This document shows positions 16,413 through 25,982 of a DNA stretch of 48,185 nucleotides, piece after piece (position 1 is the stretch's first letter; every line of letters starts with the position of its first letter). This DNA comes from Deltaproteobacteria bacterium. GTDB taxonomy: Bacteria; Desulfobacterota; Desulfomonilia; UBA1062. The DNA lies in NCBI GenBank assembly GCA_011046135.1, contig DSBG01000111.1, positions 1-48,185 on the forward strand. The letters run 5' to 3'. Position numbers and translations under genes: made by a program. The notes beneath the pieces were generated by a model. It was given only the letters and a program-made list of their open reading frames with translations. It ran no database searches and was not told where the DNA came from.

Positions 16413-19069
16413 TGTCCTGCTCCGGATTGTGTCACGCCCGAGGATTCCTTGAAGAGCTCAACCACTCGTTCCACCGAAGAGAGCTCCGCTCCTCCCTGGG
16501 CGAAAAGAGACTTGCCTCCTCCACGTCCTCCGACCGTATCCATGGCATGCTTCATGAACTTCCCCGCATCGAATCTTTTTTCAAGATCAGCAGTTGCCAT
16601 TGCAATAAAGGTGGCCTTGTCATGCCCCGGCGAAAACAGGAGCACCACTCCCGTACTGATCTGTTCTTTTATTCTGTCTCCGACATCGCGCATCTGGGCT
16701 ACATCAACGGCACCGACAGACTTGATCACCACGGTGCCAAGCGGGGTTGAAAATGTCTGTTCATCGGACGAACTGTTGCCGGTGGCGATCTTCACGTTCA
16801 ATTCTTTGATGGTATTCTCCTGCTCTCTGATCCTTACGAGCAGGGTGTTGACACGATCTCCCAATTCCACGGGAGCGCACTTGATCTTTTCACTCAGAGA
16901 GGAAACTATCCTCTCAAGGCTCCTGATGTGATCCAGGGTTTTTGTCCCGGCTATGGCTTCAATCCGCCTGAGCCCTGCAGAGACACTGGATTCGTTAAGA
17001 ATCTTCACCAGACCGATCTCGCCCGTGGAAAGACAATGCGTTCCTCCGCAGAGTTCCACCGAGACATCGTTTCCCATGGTGACCATACGAACCTCATCGC
17101 CATATTTCTCGGAGAACAGTGCCATGGCTCCTTTCTTCAAAGCAACATCTTTCGACGTAGTCTCCGTATGGATGGGCATGTCCTCGAGCACGTACTGGTT
17201 CACTATGGCTTCAACTCGATCGATCTCTTCGTCGGTCATGGGCGCGAAATGGGTAAAGTCGAATCTGAGCCTGGCATCGCTCACCAGGGAACCAGACTGG
17301 TGGGCATGATCTCCTAGCACGTCTCTGAGGACTCTCTGGAGAAGGTGCGTGGCACTGTGATGGCGCATGATGCTCAAGCGCCTGCCCCTGTCTACCCTGA
17401 GCGTTACTCCCTGACCCTTTTGGATCTTTCCGGTCACCACTCTGATCCTGTGCACGATGCCGCCATCTTCCGTTTTCACGGTATCCAGAACATCCGCTGT
17501 ACCCTCGGTGGATTCGACCGTTCCCGAGTCACCCACCTGGCCCCCCGATTCACCATAAAATGGTGTTATTTCCGTAACGAGAAAGGCTTCCGAGCCTTCC
17601 TCCACTGCATCAACAGGTACGGTTTTCCCCCCTGAACTTCTTTTCATCAGGTCAATCACCTGCGACTCCGTTTCGAAGGTATCGTACCCCACAAAGGCGA
17701 CCTTGCCCGAAAAAGACCCCAGGTGCTGTTCCTCTCCTGCTGCTCCACCAAAGGTAGATGATCCCCGCGCCTTCTCTCGTTGGATGTCCATCTCAGATGC
17801 GAAGCCATCATGATCAATACCGAGACCAGCCTTGGCGGCGATGTCCTCCGTGAGATCCACGGGGAACCCGAAGGTGTCGTAGAGCACAAATACCTCTCTA
17901 CCGGGAATCTGTTTCCCCTCTCTGGTTTTCAGGTCATCAATGATTTCATCGAGGAGAGACAATCCCCTGTCCAGAGTTTTCAGGAATCGTTCTTCCTCGT
18001 TTGCGATCACTTTTCCGATAAAATCCTTTCTCAGGATGAGTTCAGGATATACCGTCCCCATTTGGGCAGTTATCTCTGTGGCAACCTTGTGGAGAAATGC
18101 GTTGTCCATGCCAAGAAGTTTTCCGTGGCGGGCAGCCCGCCTGATGATCCTCCTGAGCACGTAGCCTCTGCCTTCATTGGATGGCAGAACGCCATCTCCC
18201 ACGAGGAAGGCCGCTGCACGAGCGTGGTCCGCCACCACCCGCATGGACACATCCGTCTCACTATCAGATGCATACCGGGTGCCGGAAAGCTTCCCGATGA
18301 ATGAGAGCAGCGGCATGAACAGATCGGTTTCGTAGTTGCTCTGTACGCCCTGCAGCACAGCGGTAATACGCTCGAGCCCCATACCGGTATCGATATTCGG
18401 TGCGGGAAGCGGTCTCAGCTTCCCGCTCTCATCTCTGTCGAACTGCATGAAGACGAGATTCCATATCTCCAGATACCTGTCACACTCACACTCGCCTATT
18501 CTACATTCGGGTCTGAGACATCCCACCGTGGGCCCCTGATCGTAAATGATCTCCGAACACGGACCACAGGGACCGGTCTCTCCCATTGCCCAGAAATTGT
18601 CCTTATCGCCGAGACGAATAATACGATCCTGCGGGACCTGCATATCGCGCTTCCAGATCTCGTATGCCTCGTCATCGTCGTGATGCACGCTCACCCAGAG
18701 CTTGTCCGGGTCCAGTCCCATCCTGTGTACAAGCAGATCCCATGCATACTCAATAGCACCGGCCTTGAAGTAGTCTCCGAAGGAGAAGTTTCCCAGCATC
18801 TCGAAAAAAGTGTGGTGCCTGGCTGTTCTGCCTACATTTTCCAGGTCGTTGTGCTTTCCTCCAGCGCGGACACACTTCTGAGAACTCGTGGCCCGACTGT
18901 ACTCCCGCTTCTCTGTTCCCAGAAAGGTCGCTTTGAACTGCACCATGCCGGCATTCGTGAAGAGCAGGCTCGGGTCATCTGCAGGAACGAGGGATGAACT
19001 CGGGACAATGATATGTCCTTTCTCCTGGAAATAGCGCAAAAACAGTTCTCGTATCTCAGATCCCTTCAT
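16409..19069 (-). CDS. alaS: Alanyl-tRNA synthetase
   Basis: An 886-aa class IIc synthetase with the complete domain order. The N-terminal catalytic core starts MKGSEIRELFLRYFQEKGH, with motif 2 around RKCVRAGG-like QKCVRAGGKHNDLE and TGRTARHH-type VGRTARHHTFFEMLGNF. An editing domain follows with zinc ligands HHSATHLL and VELCGGTH. A C-terminal coiled region ends in the DHH-like C-Ala domain (GGRGGGKSLFAQGG). Length matches the family. It starts 4 bp inside the end of recX. Confidence 0.97.
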   Translation of the reverse strand: MKGSEIRELFLRYFQEKGHIIVPSSSLVPADDPSLLFTNAGMVQFKATFLGTEKREYSRATSSQKCVRAGGKHNDLENVGRTARHHTFFEMLGNFSFGDYFKAGAIEYAWDLLVHRMGLDPDKLWVSVHHDDDEAYEIWKRDMQVPQDRIIRLGDKDNFWAMGETGPCGPCSEIIYDQGPTVGCLRPECRIGECECDRYLEIWNLVFMQFDRDESGKLRPLPAPNIDTGMGLERITAVLQGVQSNYETDLFMPLLSFIGKLSGTRYASDSETDVSMRVVADHARAAAFLVGDGVLPSNEGRGYVLRRIIRRAARHGKLLGMDNAFLHKVATEITAQMGTVYPELILRKDFIGKVIANEEERFLKTLDRGLSLLDEIIDDLKTREGKQIPGREVFVLYDTFGFPVDLTEDIAAKAGLGIDHDGFASEMDIQREKARGSSTFGGAAGEEQHLGSFSGKVAFVGYDTFETESQVIDLMKRSSGGKTVPVDAVEEGSEAFLVTEITPFYGESGGQVGDSGTVESTEGTADVLDTVKTEDGGIVHRIRVVTGKIQKGQGVTLRVDRGRRLSIMRHHSATHLLQRVLRDVLGDHAHQSGSLVSDARLRFDFTHFAPMTDEEIDRVEAIVNQYVLEDMPIHTETTSKDVALKKGAMALFSEKYGDEVRMVTMGNDVSVELCGGTHCLSTGEIGLVKILNESSVSAGLRRIEAIAGTKTLDHIRSLERIVSSLSEKIKCAPVELGDRVNTLLVRIREQENTIKELNVKIATGNSSSDEQTFSTPLGTVVIKSVGAVDVAQMRDVGDRIKEQISTGVVLLFSPGHDKATFIAMATADLEKRFDAGKFMKHAMDTVGGRGGGKSLFAQGGAELSSVERVVELFKESSGVTQSGAGQ

Positions 19070-19538
19070 GTGTGTGCTCCGTCGATTGTGTCCAGTATTG
19101 TTTCATAGGGAAATCCTCTGCCTGCAAGGAAGCGTATCAGCTTATCTTTGTGCATGTCTCTCCTCTTATCAAGGAGCGCGGCTATTCTCATGGGTTCACT
19201 CAACTCCCATGATATTTTCTCGATAGCCTCTTCAATCATCTCCGTCGGAATGCCCAGCTTATCAAGCATGGAATGAATGGAGAAGTTCCCGTAGCCTCTT
19301 TCTGCCAGGAGCCTGGCCCTGCGGAAAATGTATTCCCTGTCATCAAGGTATCCGAGTTCTATAATCCTGGCCAGAGAATCGGCGACAACCTGATCACTGG
19401 CTCCCCTCTGCTGAAGTTTTTTTTTAACTCAAAGGAAGAGATAGCCCTGCGGGACAGGACCGTCAGGGCATACCGAACGCCATCACTCAGCGTCTCGATA
19501 CTTGCCTTCCTGGAATATGGTCGTTTTCGAGAATGCAT
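19066..19538 (-). pseudogene. recX: recX interrupted by a frameshift in a poly-A tract
   Basis: RecX restrains RecA filaments. The N-terminal part lies in one frame ([26 protein letters not shown]) and the C-terminal part in another (LDKLGIPTEMIEEAIEKISW). They meet at nine consecutive A on the minus strand (19417-19425). As written, the first frame ends at 19359. Adding one A restores a continuous protein of about 157 aa through KKKLQQRGASDQVV and ELGYLDDREYIFRRARLLAERGYG, all RecX-like. The ATG at 19538 lies inside the pilT tail. It may be an assembly error, a true mutation or a slippage site. Confidence 0.8.
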
Positions 19539-20673
19539 CGCGGGGTTCTTCGGCCTGTGCCCCTTCTCCTTCAAACTGTTCCCACTTCCCGTCGCTTGTA
19601 CCGCGGATCCCCTTCATCCTCAGGGCAAAGTCGTTCGGGTTTGTGGAATTTCTCAATGCCTCGTGGTAACTGACTTTTGCCTCTTTGACAAGGGCCATGA
19701 GCGACTGGTCAAAGGTCTGCATGCCGTATGCCACGGTGCCGTCAGCGATGGCATCCCTGACTTCCTGTGTCCTGGTTTCATCCACGATGCACTCACGGAT
19801 CCGTGCAGTGGAAACCAGAATCTCTGCAGCAGGGATAACACCAAATCCATCGATCTTGGGCAGCAGCCTCTGGGAGATGACGGCTTTCAAAACACCCGAG
19901 AGCTGGATACGAATCTGCAGGTGCTGATGGGGAGGGTACTGAGAAACGATCCTCATGATCGTTTCTTCAGCGTCCAGGGTGTGCAGGGTGGAGAATACCA
20001 GATGGCCAGTTTCTGCTGCTGTCAGTGCAATGTCCATGGTCTCCCTGTCTCTCATCTCGCCGACGAGAATCACGTCGGGGTCCTGTCTCAGGGCAGCCCT
20101 GAGGGCCATGGCGAACGAATTCGTGTCAGAACCGACTTCCCGCTGGTTGATGATGGACTTCCTGTCGCGATGGAGAAACTCGATCGGGTCTTCTATGGTG
20201 ATCACGTGACAGTTGCGATTGGTATTGATGTGGTTGATCATTGCTGCAAGCGTCGTAGACTTGCCAGACCCCGTGGTTCCCGTAACCAGGACAAGGCCTT
20301 TGCGTTCGAGGCTGAGCCGTTTGAGGACCTCAGGCATGTTGAGATCATCGAGTTGCGGGGGATTTGTTGGGACAATCCTGAAAACCATCCCGAAACTCCC
20401 ACGTTGCCTGAAACAATTCACCCTGAAACGAGCAACTTCCGGCAGACTGTAGGCCAGATCGATCTCATTGGTGGTCTCGAATTTAGCCTGCTGATACTGG
20501 TTCATGATATCATTGGCCATGGATGAAATGTCGTCGTTGGTCAGCTTGTCATAATCACGTAGTGGGATCAGCGCACCGAATCTCCTGATAATGGGTGGCA
20601 GGCCCACCTTCATGTGAACATCCGAGGCCTCCATGGCAACACCTTTTTTCAGAATCGCATTGATATCCATCAA
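19483..20673 (-). CDS. pilT: PilT/PilU-family type IV pilus retraction ATPase
   Basis: A 396-aa hexameric secretion-type ATPase. The N-terminal PAS-like domain is followed by Walker A ([16 protein letters not shown], around residue 135), an Asp box ([11 protein letters not shown]), Walker B ([15 protein letters not shown]) and a His box ([12 protein letters not shown]). [26 protein letters not shown] near the end is typical of PilT/PilU. The last 35 residues are a charged extension beyond the usual length. Start overlaps recA stop by 4 bp. It implies twitching motility or pilus retraction, though no other pil genes are in the window. Confidence 0.92.
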   Translation of the reverse strand: MMDINAILKKGVAMEASDVHMKVGLPPIIRRFGALIPLRDYDKLTNDDISSMANDIMNQYQQAKFETTNEIDLAYSLPEVARFRVNCFRQRGSFGMVFRIVPTNPPQLDDLNMPEVLKRLSLERKGLVLVTGTTGSGKSTTLAAMINHINTNRNCHVITIEDPIEFLHRDRKSIINQREVGSDTNSFAMALRAALRQDPDVILVGEMRDRETMDIALTAAETGHLVFSTLHTLDAEETIMRIVSQYPPHQHLQIRIQLSGVLKAVISQRLLPKIDGFGVIPAAEILVSTARIRECIVDETRTQEVRDAIADGTVAYGMQTFDQSLMALVKEAKVSYHEALRNSTNPNDFALRMKGIRGTSDGKWEQFEGEGAQAEEPRDAFSKTTIFQEGKYRDAE

Positions 20674-21698
20674 TCTTCTCCACCGGAAGCCGGTTCCTTC
20701 TTGGGAGCAAAGGCATTCTTCACCGCTTCCATGATCTCCTGGTAGGTGTCAGGATGCTCCCTGAGGTACACCTTGGCGGCCTCCCGACCCTGCCCTAACC
20801 TCTGTTTGTCGTAACTGTACCACGCTCCTGATTTTTCGATGATGTTCTTATCGGGAGTTGAGCCTGCATCCAATAGTTCTCCATATCGGGAGATCCCTTC
20901 ACCGAACATGATATCAAACTCCACTTCCTTGAAGGGAGGCGCCAGCTTGTTTTTCACAACCTTTACCCGGGTTCTGTTTCCCACGACCTCGTTTCCATCC
21001 TTGATGGGTCCGATATTTTTTATCTGGAGCCTGACACTGGCATAGAACTTCAGGGCGTTCCCACCCGTAGTGGTTTCGGGATTTCCATAGAGCACCCCGA
21101 TCTTCTGCCGGGTCTGATTGATGAAAACCGCCGTGGTCTTGGTTTTGGAAATTGCCCCTGAAAGCTTTCTCAGGGCTTGAGACATGAGTCGTGCCTGAAG
21201 CCCCATGTGGGCGTCTCCCATGTCTCCCTCGATCTCAGCACGTGGCACGAGGGCCGCCACCGAGTCAATGACCACGATATCCACCGCATTTGAACGCACC
21301 AGCGTTTCGGCGATTTCAAGGGCCTGCTCCCCTGAATCTGGCTGTGACACGAGAAGATCATCGATGTTCACCCCCAGTTTCTTCGCATACGTCACATCAA
21401 GGGCATGCTCTGCGTCAATGAACGCTGCGACACCACCAGTTGCCTGCGCAGAGGCAATACAGTGCAGCGAAAGCGTGGTTTTTCCGGAAGACTCTGCCCC
21501 ATAAATCTCGGTGACTCTGCCCCGTGGGATGCCACCGATCCCGAGAGCTTCATAGTCGAGCAAGAGGGAACCCGTGGAGATGACCGGGACACTCAGGCCC
21601 GCACTTTCGGAGCCCATCCGCATGATGGAGCCTTTGCCGTAGGCTCGCTCGATCTTCGTTATTGCATCCTCCAACGCCCGTTTTCTTCCGTCTTCCAT
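20670..21698 (-). CDS. recA: Recombinase RecA
   Basis: A 342-aa strand-exchange protein and SOS co-protease. Walker [12 protein letters not shown], the [21 protein letters not shown] Walker B region, the L2 loop ([30 protein letters not shown]) and the C-terminal domain are intact. The family-specific MAW motif region lies ahead of Walker A. It is embedded in a run with thpR and pilT rather than standing alone. No clear SOS box was seen directly upstream, and the promoter is probably further up or within thpR. Confidence 0.98.
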   Translation of the reverse strand: MEDGRKRALEDAITKIERAYGKGSIMRMGSESAGLSVPVISTGSLLLDYEALGIGGIPRGRVTEIYGAESSGKTTLSLHCIASAQATGGVAAFIDAEHALDVTYAKKLGVNIDDLLVSQPDSGEQALEIAETLVRSNAVDIVVIDSVAALVPRAEIEGDMGDAHMGLQARLMSQALRKLSGAISKTKTTAVFINQTRQKIGVLYGNPETTTGGNALKFYASVRLQIKNIGPIKDGNEVVGNRTRVKVVKNKLAPPFKEVEFDIMFGEGISRYGELLDAGSTPDKNIIEKSGAWYSYDKQRLGQGREAAKVYLREHPDTYQEIMEAVKNAFAPKKEPASGGED

Positions 21699-21700
21699 GG

Positions 21701-22252
21701 TCAGCCTCCCTTATGTCCGAGACGGCTCCTGTGCAGTTCGGTATACCGCGCCCCCGTCCGGAGCAGCTCGCTTTTGTAAAGAAGGACCTCATATGAGGTG
21801 AATTCACCATCAATCAAGTCGATTCCAAGATCTACCACAGATGGAACCTTTCGTCTACCCAGGGTAATGTGGGCCCTGAACGCCCGACGCTCGGGAGGAA
21901 CACCAACTCGGCTGCACACCTGGTCGACGGAGGAGGCAAGCCGAGAGAGAACCTCATTGTCTCCTGAAAGGCCTATCCAGATAACCCGTGCACGCTTCCA
22001 GGAGGGAAACGCCCCATAGCCCGAGAACCTCAGCAAAACAGGAGGAAACGCCCGAGCAACGTCATCGAGATCTCGAGAGAGTTCGGGAACGAGCCGTTCC
22101 TCGATATCTCCCAGAAACTTCAGCGTGAGATGCATCCCCTCTGGCCTGACCCACCTGACCCCGGTATTTTTCTCCTTGAGACGGGAAACCGCTGACGCCA
22201 ACCTCTCTTTGTGTTCACCGGGAATGGGCAACGCGATGAAGGTTCTGATCAT
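21701..22252 (-). CDS. thpR: RNA 2',3'-cyclic phosphodiesterase (ThpR/LigT)
   Basis: A 183-aa 2H phosphoesterase. The two catalytic HxT motifs are present: [10 protein letters not shown] and [26 protein letters not shown] is a standard N-terminus. Members open 2',3'-cyclic phosphate ends of RNA. Its first 38 bp overlap the end of cinA, and it ends 2 bp before the recA start. Confidence 0.92.
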   Translation of the reverse strand: MIRTFIALPIPGEHKERLASAVSRLKEKNTGVRWVRPEGMHLTLKFLGDIEERLVPELSRDLDDVARAFPPVLLRFSGYGAFPSWKRARVIWIGLSGDNEVLSRLASSVDQVCSRVGVPPERRAFRAHITLGRRKVPSVVDLGIDLIDGEFTSYEVLLYKSELLRTGARYTELHRSRLGHKGG

Positions 22253-23318
22253 GGATATAGGTCCTCAACATAAACAGCGCGACTTTTGCACTGAGCATGA
22301 TGTTCCCTGATCGGTCAAAGGGAAAAAGAAACTTCCGTGCCACACTGTTGTTCTTGTTCCCCACAGCGATCCACACAGTACCCACAGGCTTTTCCTCACT
22401 CCCTCCGTCCGGGCCTGCTACCCCTGTGGTGGCGATCCCCACGTCCGCACCTGTGAGGTCAAGAACCCCCGAGAGCATTGATCGAACGACATCTTCGCTG
22501 ACAGCGCCAAAGCGTGACAGGGTCTCTTCGCTCACACCGAGGATCCTCGTCTTCATTTCGTTGCTGTAGGATACGACTGAACCCAGGAAATACCGTGAGC
22601 TTCCCGGAATCTGGGTGAGGTAATGGCCGACAAGGCCCCCCGTGCATGATTCTGCTGATGCTACGGTAAGCTTTGCGTCTGCCAGGAGATGACAAACAGT
22701 GCTGATCAGATCTTCGCCTTCGAGAACATAGCGCCCGAGGATTTTACGGATCTGATCTGCATTGGAAGAAGGGGAAACTACCGTTACCTCCATGTCCTTG
22801 GGCAGAAAGCTGCACTGGTCGGCCAGGTCACCGAGGCGTTCAACAACCTCAACTTCCCGCAGACCGAACACCGCGATATTGAGTGTCTCGGGAAGGGAAC
22901 TTCGGAACTCTTCAATGATCTGGGTAAACATCGGCAGTGCTTCTTTTGGGACGCCGGGGAGAAAGACAATCCTCGTACCCTCGATCAGAAGATCGATCCC
23001 CTGGGCGGAGCCTACGGGGTTGTTAATATGCCCTTCTGAGCGAACCCTCGCTCCGAGAGCTTCCTTCAGGAGTACGATCGCCGCAGGAGTCGTGTCATCC
23101 GGTGTCAGTCCGAGTCCCCCCGTGACAATGATGAGATCTGCCTTTCCCAGGAGATCAATGAGGACAGAACAGAGCGCAGGGGCAGAATCCGATATCACTC
23201 GCACTTCATTGAGTGCAATCCCCCGTGATTTGAGCCTTGCTGAAAATGGCATGATCAGGACATCCTGCCTGAATCCGGAGATGAGCTCCGAGCCCGTTAT
23301 GACAAGGATCGCATTCAT
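22215..23318 (-). CDS. cinA: CinA family protein (NMN amidohydrolase-like)
   Basis: A 367-aa two-domain protein. Residues 1-170 are the MoaB/MogA-like domain (VITGSELISG, IIVTGGLGLTPDD). From about 205 is the CinA C-terminal domain (VASAESCTGGLVGHYLTQIPGSS, then TTGVAGPDGG), which in homologues deamidates nicotinamide mononucleotide. GSELISGFRQD deviates from the common GDELLxGxxxD. It overlaps pgpA by 4 bp and thpR by 38 bp, and co-location with recA is common in bacteria. Confidence 0.92.
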   Translation of the reverse strand: MNAILVITGSELISGFRQDVLIMPFSARLKSRGIALNEVRVISDSAPALCSVLIDLLGKADLIIVTGGLGLTPDDTTPAAIVLLKEALGARVRSEGHINNPVGSAQGIDLLIEGTRIVFLPGVPKEALPMFTQIIEEFRSSLPETLNIAVFGLREVEVVERLGDLADQCSFLPKDMEVTVVSPSSNADQIRKILGRYVLEGEDLISTVCHLLADAKLTVASAESCTGGLVGHYLTQIPGSSRYFLGSVVSYSNEMKTRILGVSEETLSRFGAVSEDVVRSMLSGVLDLTGADVGIATTGVAGPDGGSEEKPVGTVWIAVGNKNNSVARKFLFPFDRSGNIMLSAKVALFMLRTYIHDQNLHRVAHSR

Positions 23319-23788
23319 GGTGTCCTTCTCAAACGGCGAACAAGAGCGAGCATGCCGGCGCTCAAGGCTCCGGCGGCGAGATCATCAGCCATGATCCCCA
23401 CACCTCCCGAGACCCTCCTGTCAAGAATGCCCACTGGGGGGGGCTTGAGGATGTCGAATGCCCTGAAGAGTACAACCCCGAGAACGATATCGCTCCATCG
23501 AGATGGTCGGGACACAAGGGACAGCAAAAGCCCGCATACCTCATCGATCACGACACGGGAAGGATCTCTGCCCCATGACTGCTCAGTGACATGGGAGACC
23601 ACAATCCCCACGAGGGTCAGAATACCCAGGAATACCAGGTAGGGGATCACGGACCATCGCCTGATGATCAAGTACAGCGGAACTGCGGCCAAGGTTCCCA
23701 CTGTCCCCGGAGCAACAGGTGCATACCCGGCTCCGAAGAACGATGCAATCATTCGGGAAAGAATGGCGAGAGAAGGGGAACCATTCAC
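23315..23788 (-). CDS. pgpA: Phosphatidylglycerophosphatase A
   Basis: A 157-aa inner-membrane phosphatase that removes the terminal phosphate of phosphatidylglycerol phosphate. GAGYAPVAPGTVGTLAAVPLY is the PgpA signature and DEVCGLLLSL carries the conserved acidic pair. Hydrophobic helices around LYLIIRRWSVIPYLVFLGIL and IVLGVVLFRAFDIL fit membrane location. It overlaps the ModE-like gene by 4 bp. Confidence 0.92.
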   Translation of the reverse strand: MNGSPSLAILSRMIASFFGAGYAPVAPGTVGTLAAVPLYLIIRRWSVIPYLVFLGILTLVGIVVSHVTEQSWGRDPSRVVIDEVCGLLLSLVSRPSRWSDIVLGVVLFRAFDILKPPPVGILDRRVSGGVGIMADDLAAGALSAGMLALVRRLRRTP

Positions 23789-24144
23789 TTGGCTGCCTTG
23801 AGGTCCTCCACCTTCCCGATGATTTCAGCAAGCGGTCCGGTCGATACGATCCTGTCCATTTCCGAGAGGACATGCCTGAAATGGTTCACCATGATCCTTC
23901 CTTCCGGGGTCAGCTGGGCCCCGGTTCTCCCGTGTCTGCCCTTTTCCAGAAGGCCGATGCCGAGTTTGTCCTCGTAGTCTCTGACCTTGCCCCAGGCAGC
24001 GCGGTAGGACATCTTCAGGATCTGAGCCGCCTTATGGAGAGACCCCGTTTCTTCAACGAGGTTGAGAATCTTGAAAATCCCGATCCCAAACACCGTCTCC
24101 CCATTCTTCCTGATCCATATTTTATAGCCAAAATCCATGATCAT
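23785..24144 (-). CDS. ModE-like winged-helix DNA-binding protein without ligand domain
   Basis: A 119-aa protein with the ModE N-terminal domain: FGIGIFKILNLVEETGSLHKAAQILKMSYRAAWGKVRDYE is the helix-turn-helix, followed by GRHGRTGAQLTPEG. ModE proper regulates molybdate uptake through C-terminal TOBE domains, which are absent here, so it may respond to something else or act as a dimer partner. An ATG two codons downstream is an alternative start. It leads the pgpA-recA run and is divergent from asnS. Confidence 0.8.
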   Translation of the reverse strand: MIMDFGYKIWIRKNGETVFGIGIFKILNLVEETGSLHKAAQILKMSYRAAWGKVRDYEDKLGIGLLEKGRHGRTGAQLTPEGRIMVNHFRHVLSEMDRIVSTGPLAEIIGKVEDLKAAK

Positions 24145-24251
24145 GCAATACCACGAAGCGCCAGTGCTTACAACACTGCGTCTGTCTTTCCAGTTGATCC
24201 TCCAGAACAGATAGGCTATGAGAACCCCAAGACGCTACCGGAGAGTGTGCT

Positions 24252-25544
24252 ATGGAGAACTGCTTCATCTCAGATTTTTCTCGCCACGTTGACGAGCGGG
24301 TCACGGTCCAGGGATGGGTTGCCAACAGACGATCAAGCGGCAGGGTATCATTCCTCATCCTGCGTGATGGAACCGGTATCTGCCAGGCCATTGTCGAGCG
24401 GGACACCATCGGAGACATCTATCCTGAGATCAAAAAACTCCCCCTGGAATCTTCCCTCCGGGTTCACGGTCACGTGGTGAAGGAGGAGCGATCACCCGGC
24501 GGGTACGAACTGCACGTTGACGGCATCCACATCATCCACAAAGCCGAGGAGTTCCCCATCGGAAAAAAGGAACACGGACCGGACTTCCTGCTGAGCCAGC
24601 GCCATCTCTGGCTGAGATCCCCCCGGCAGATCTCCATCATGCGCATCAGGGATGCCATCATCAGGTATGTACGCGAATTCTTCTCTATCAACGGCTTCAC
24701 GCTCATCGATACTCCGATCTTTACCACAACCTGCGGAGAAGACTCCACGAACCTGTTTTCCGTGGACTACTTCGACCTGGGGAAGACATACCTTTCGCAG
24801 ACCGGCCAGCTCTATCTGGAAGCCCTGATTCCAGGCCTCGGCAAGGTGTATTGTCTTGGTCCTACCTTTCGGGCGGAACGATCCAAGACCAGGCGCCACC
24901 TCACGGAATTCTGGATGGTGGAAGGCGAGATGGCGTTCTATGAGCACAAGGACAATCTCGATCTCCAGGAGCAGTTCGTCTCGTACGTGGTCCAGAAGAC
25001 CCTTGCCGAGAAAGAGGATGAGCTGAAGAAGATCGAACGGGATATCGAGCCCCTCAGGAACATAACCCCCCCGTTTTACCGGATCAGCTACGACGAAGCC
25101 CTGGAGATTCTCAAGGGGAAAGGCTCGGATATCCAGTGGGGTTCTGACTTGGGAGGGGATGATGAAACCCTCATCACCGGCCTCTTCGACAAACCGGTGT
25201 TCATTGAATGCTACCCGAAGAAAACCAAAGCCTTCTACATGAAACAACACCCTGAAAAACCCGAGTATGTTTTGTGTGCGGATCTCCTCGCTCCCGAGGG
25301 CTACGGTGAAATTATCGGTGGCTCCCAGAGAGAGGATGATTTGAACGTCCTTCTAAACTCCATTCGGGATAACGGCCTCGATCCTGAACGCTATGGATGG
25401 TATCTTGACTTACGAAGATTTGGCAGCGTCCCCCACTCAGGGTTCGGCCTGGGGATCGAGCGGACCGTTGCATGGATCTGCGGGCTGAAACACGTCAGGG
25501 AAACGATCCCGTTCCCCAGGATGCTCTACAGGGCATACCCGTGA
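24252..25544 (+). CDS. asnS: Asparaginyl-tRNA synthetase
   Basis: A 430-aa class IIb synthetase. The N-terminal OB fold binds the anticodon (HVDERVTVQGWVANRR, LRDGTGICQAIV). Motif 2 is FRAERSKTRRHLTEFWMVEGEM and motif 3 is GFGLGIERTVAWICG. The end IPFPRMLYRAYP and the GGSQREDDL insert agree with AsnRS. The closely related archaeal-type AspRS is less likely. Ribosome site GGAGAG precedes the ATG. Its presence suggests direct Asn-tRNA charging. Confidence 0.9.
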   Translation: MENCFISDFSRHVDERVTVQGWVANRRSSGRVSFLILRDGTGICQAIVERDTIGDIYPEIKKLPLESSLRVHGHVVKEERSPGGYELHVDGIHIIHKAEEFPIGKKEHGPDFLLSQRHLWLRSPRQISIMRIRDAIIRYVREFFSINGFTLIDTPIFTTTCGEDSTNLFSVDYFDLGKTYLSQTGQLYLEALIPGLGKVYCLGPTFRAERSKTRRHLTEFWMVEGEMAFYEHKDNLDLQEQFVSYVVQKTLAEKEDELKKIERDIEPLRNITPPFYRISYDEALEILKGKGSDIQWGSDLGGDDETLITGLFDKPVFIECYPKKTKAFYMKQHPEKPEYVLCADLLAPEGYGEIIGGSQREDDLNVLLNSIRDNGLDPERYGWYLDLRRFGSVPHSGFGLGIERTVAWICGLKHVRETIPFPRMLYRAYP

Positions 25545-25654
25545 TGTCGCACTGAAAGTCACGGATTCTTCATGGCAGTGCTGAGACAAGGGTCACCGGC
25601 CTGTAACCAGAAATGAACTGACCGGAACTGTTGCAGGGAGCACAGAGAAAAAAT

Positions 25655-25729
25655 TGGAGCGGGAAACGGGATTCGAACCCGCGACTTTAACCTTGGCAAG
25701 GTTACACTCTACCACTGAGTTATTCCCGC
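25655..25729 (-). tRNA. tRNA-Gly (anticodon GCC)
   Basis: The minus strand gives a 75-nt cloverleaf: acceptor GCGGGAA/TTCCCGC, D arm ACTC...GAGT, anticodon stem TAACC/GGTTA with loop TTGCCAA, and T arm GCGGG TTCGAAT CCCGT. The anticodon is GCC. The CCA end is encoded at 25655-25657. Confidence 0.95.
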
Positions 25730-25873
25730 ACCGAGGCATATGTATATGCAACGGATTTTTCCTTGTCAAGAAACAATTGGCTCTCTGCTCTTACCCGTGT
25801 TTCCTTTCGAACGAGGTTCCTCGACGTTCTCCTCGACAGATCGTTCCTTTTTCAAGAAATGACAGGGTCTCCA

Positions 25874-25901
25874 TTGACAAACCCGGGAGAGAGATTACAA
25901 T
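25874..25901 (+). promoter_or_regulatory. Sigma70-type promoter of the phaE-phaC operon
   Basis: A perfect -35 TTGACA (25874-25879) and a near-perfect -10 TACAAT (25896-25901) are 16 bp apart, about 82 bp before the phaE start. The -10 is part of a 10-bp palindrome TACAATTGTA (25896-25905), a possible operator. Confidence 0.65.
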
Positions 25902-25919
25902 TGTACCTAGGTTGTTGTA

Positions 25920-25949
25920 GGTGTATGATTTTTCTCAGTGATATACACC
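25920..25949 (+). promoter_or_regulatory. Inverted repeat in the phaE leader
   Basis: GGTGTAT (25920-25926) and ATACACC (25943-25949) are inverted and 16 bp apart, between the promoter and the phaE ribosome site. It could be an operator or a weak leader hairpin. Confidence 0.35.
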
Positions 25950-25982
25950 GCTGACACGAGATCGCGTGAATCGAGGTGAACC

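Noticed and set aside
19273-20526. Plus-strand frame of 417 codons opposite pilT and recX
   Set aside because: All Walker and RecX motifs are on the minus strand; its length reflects high-GC antisense openness.
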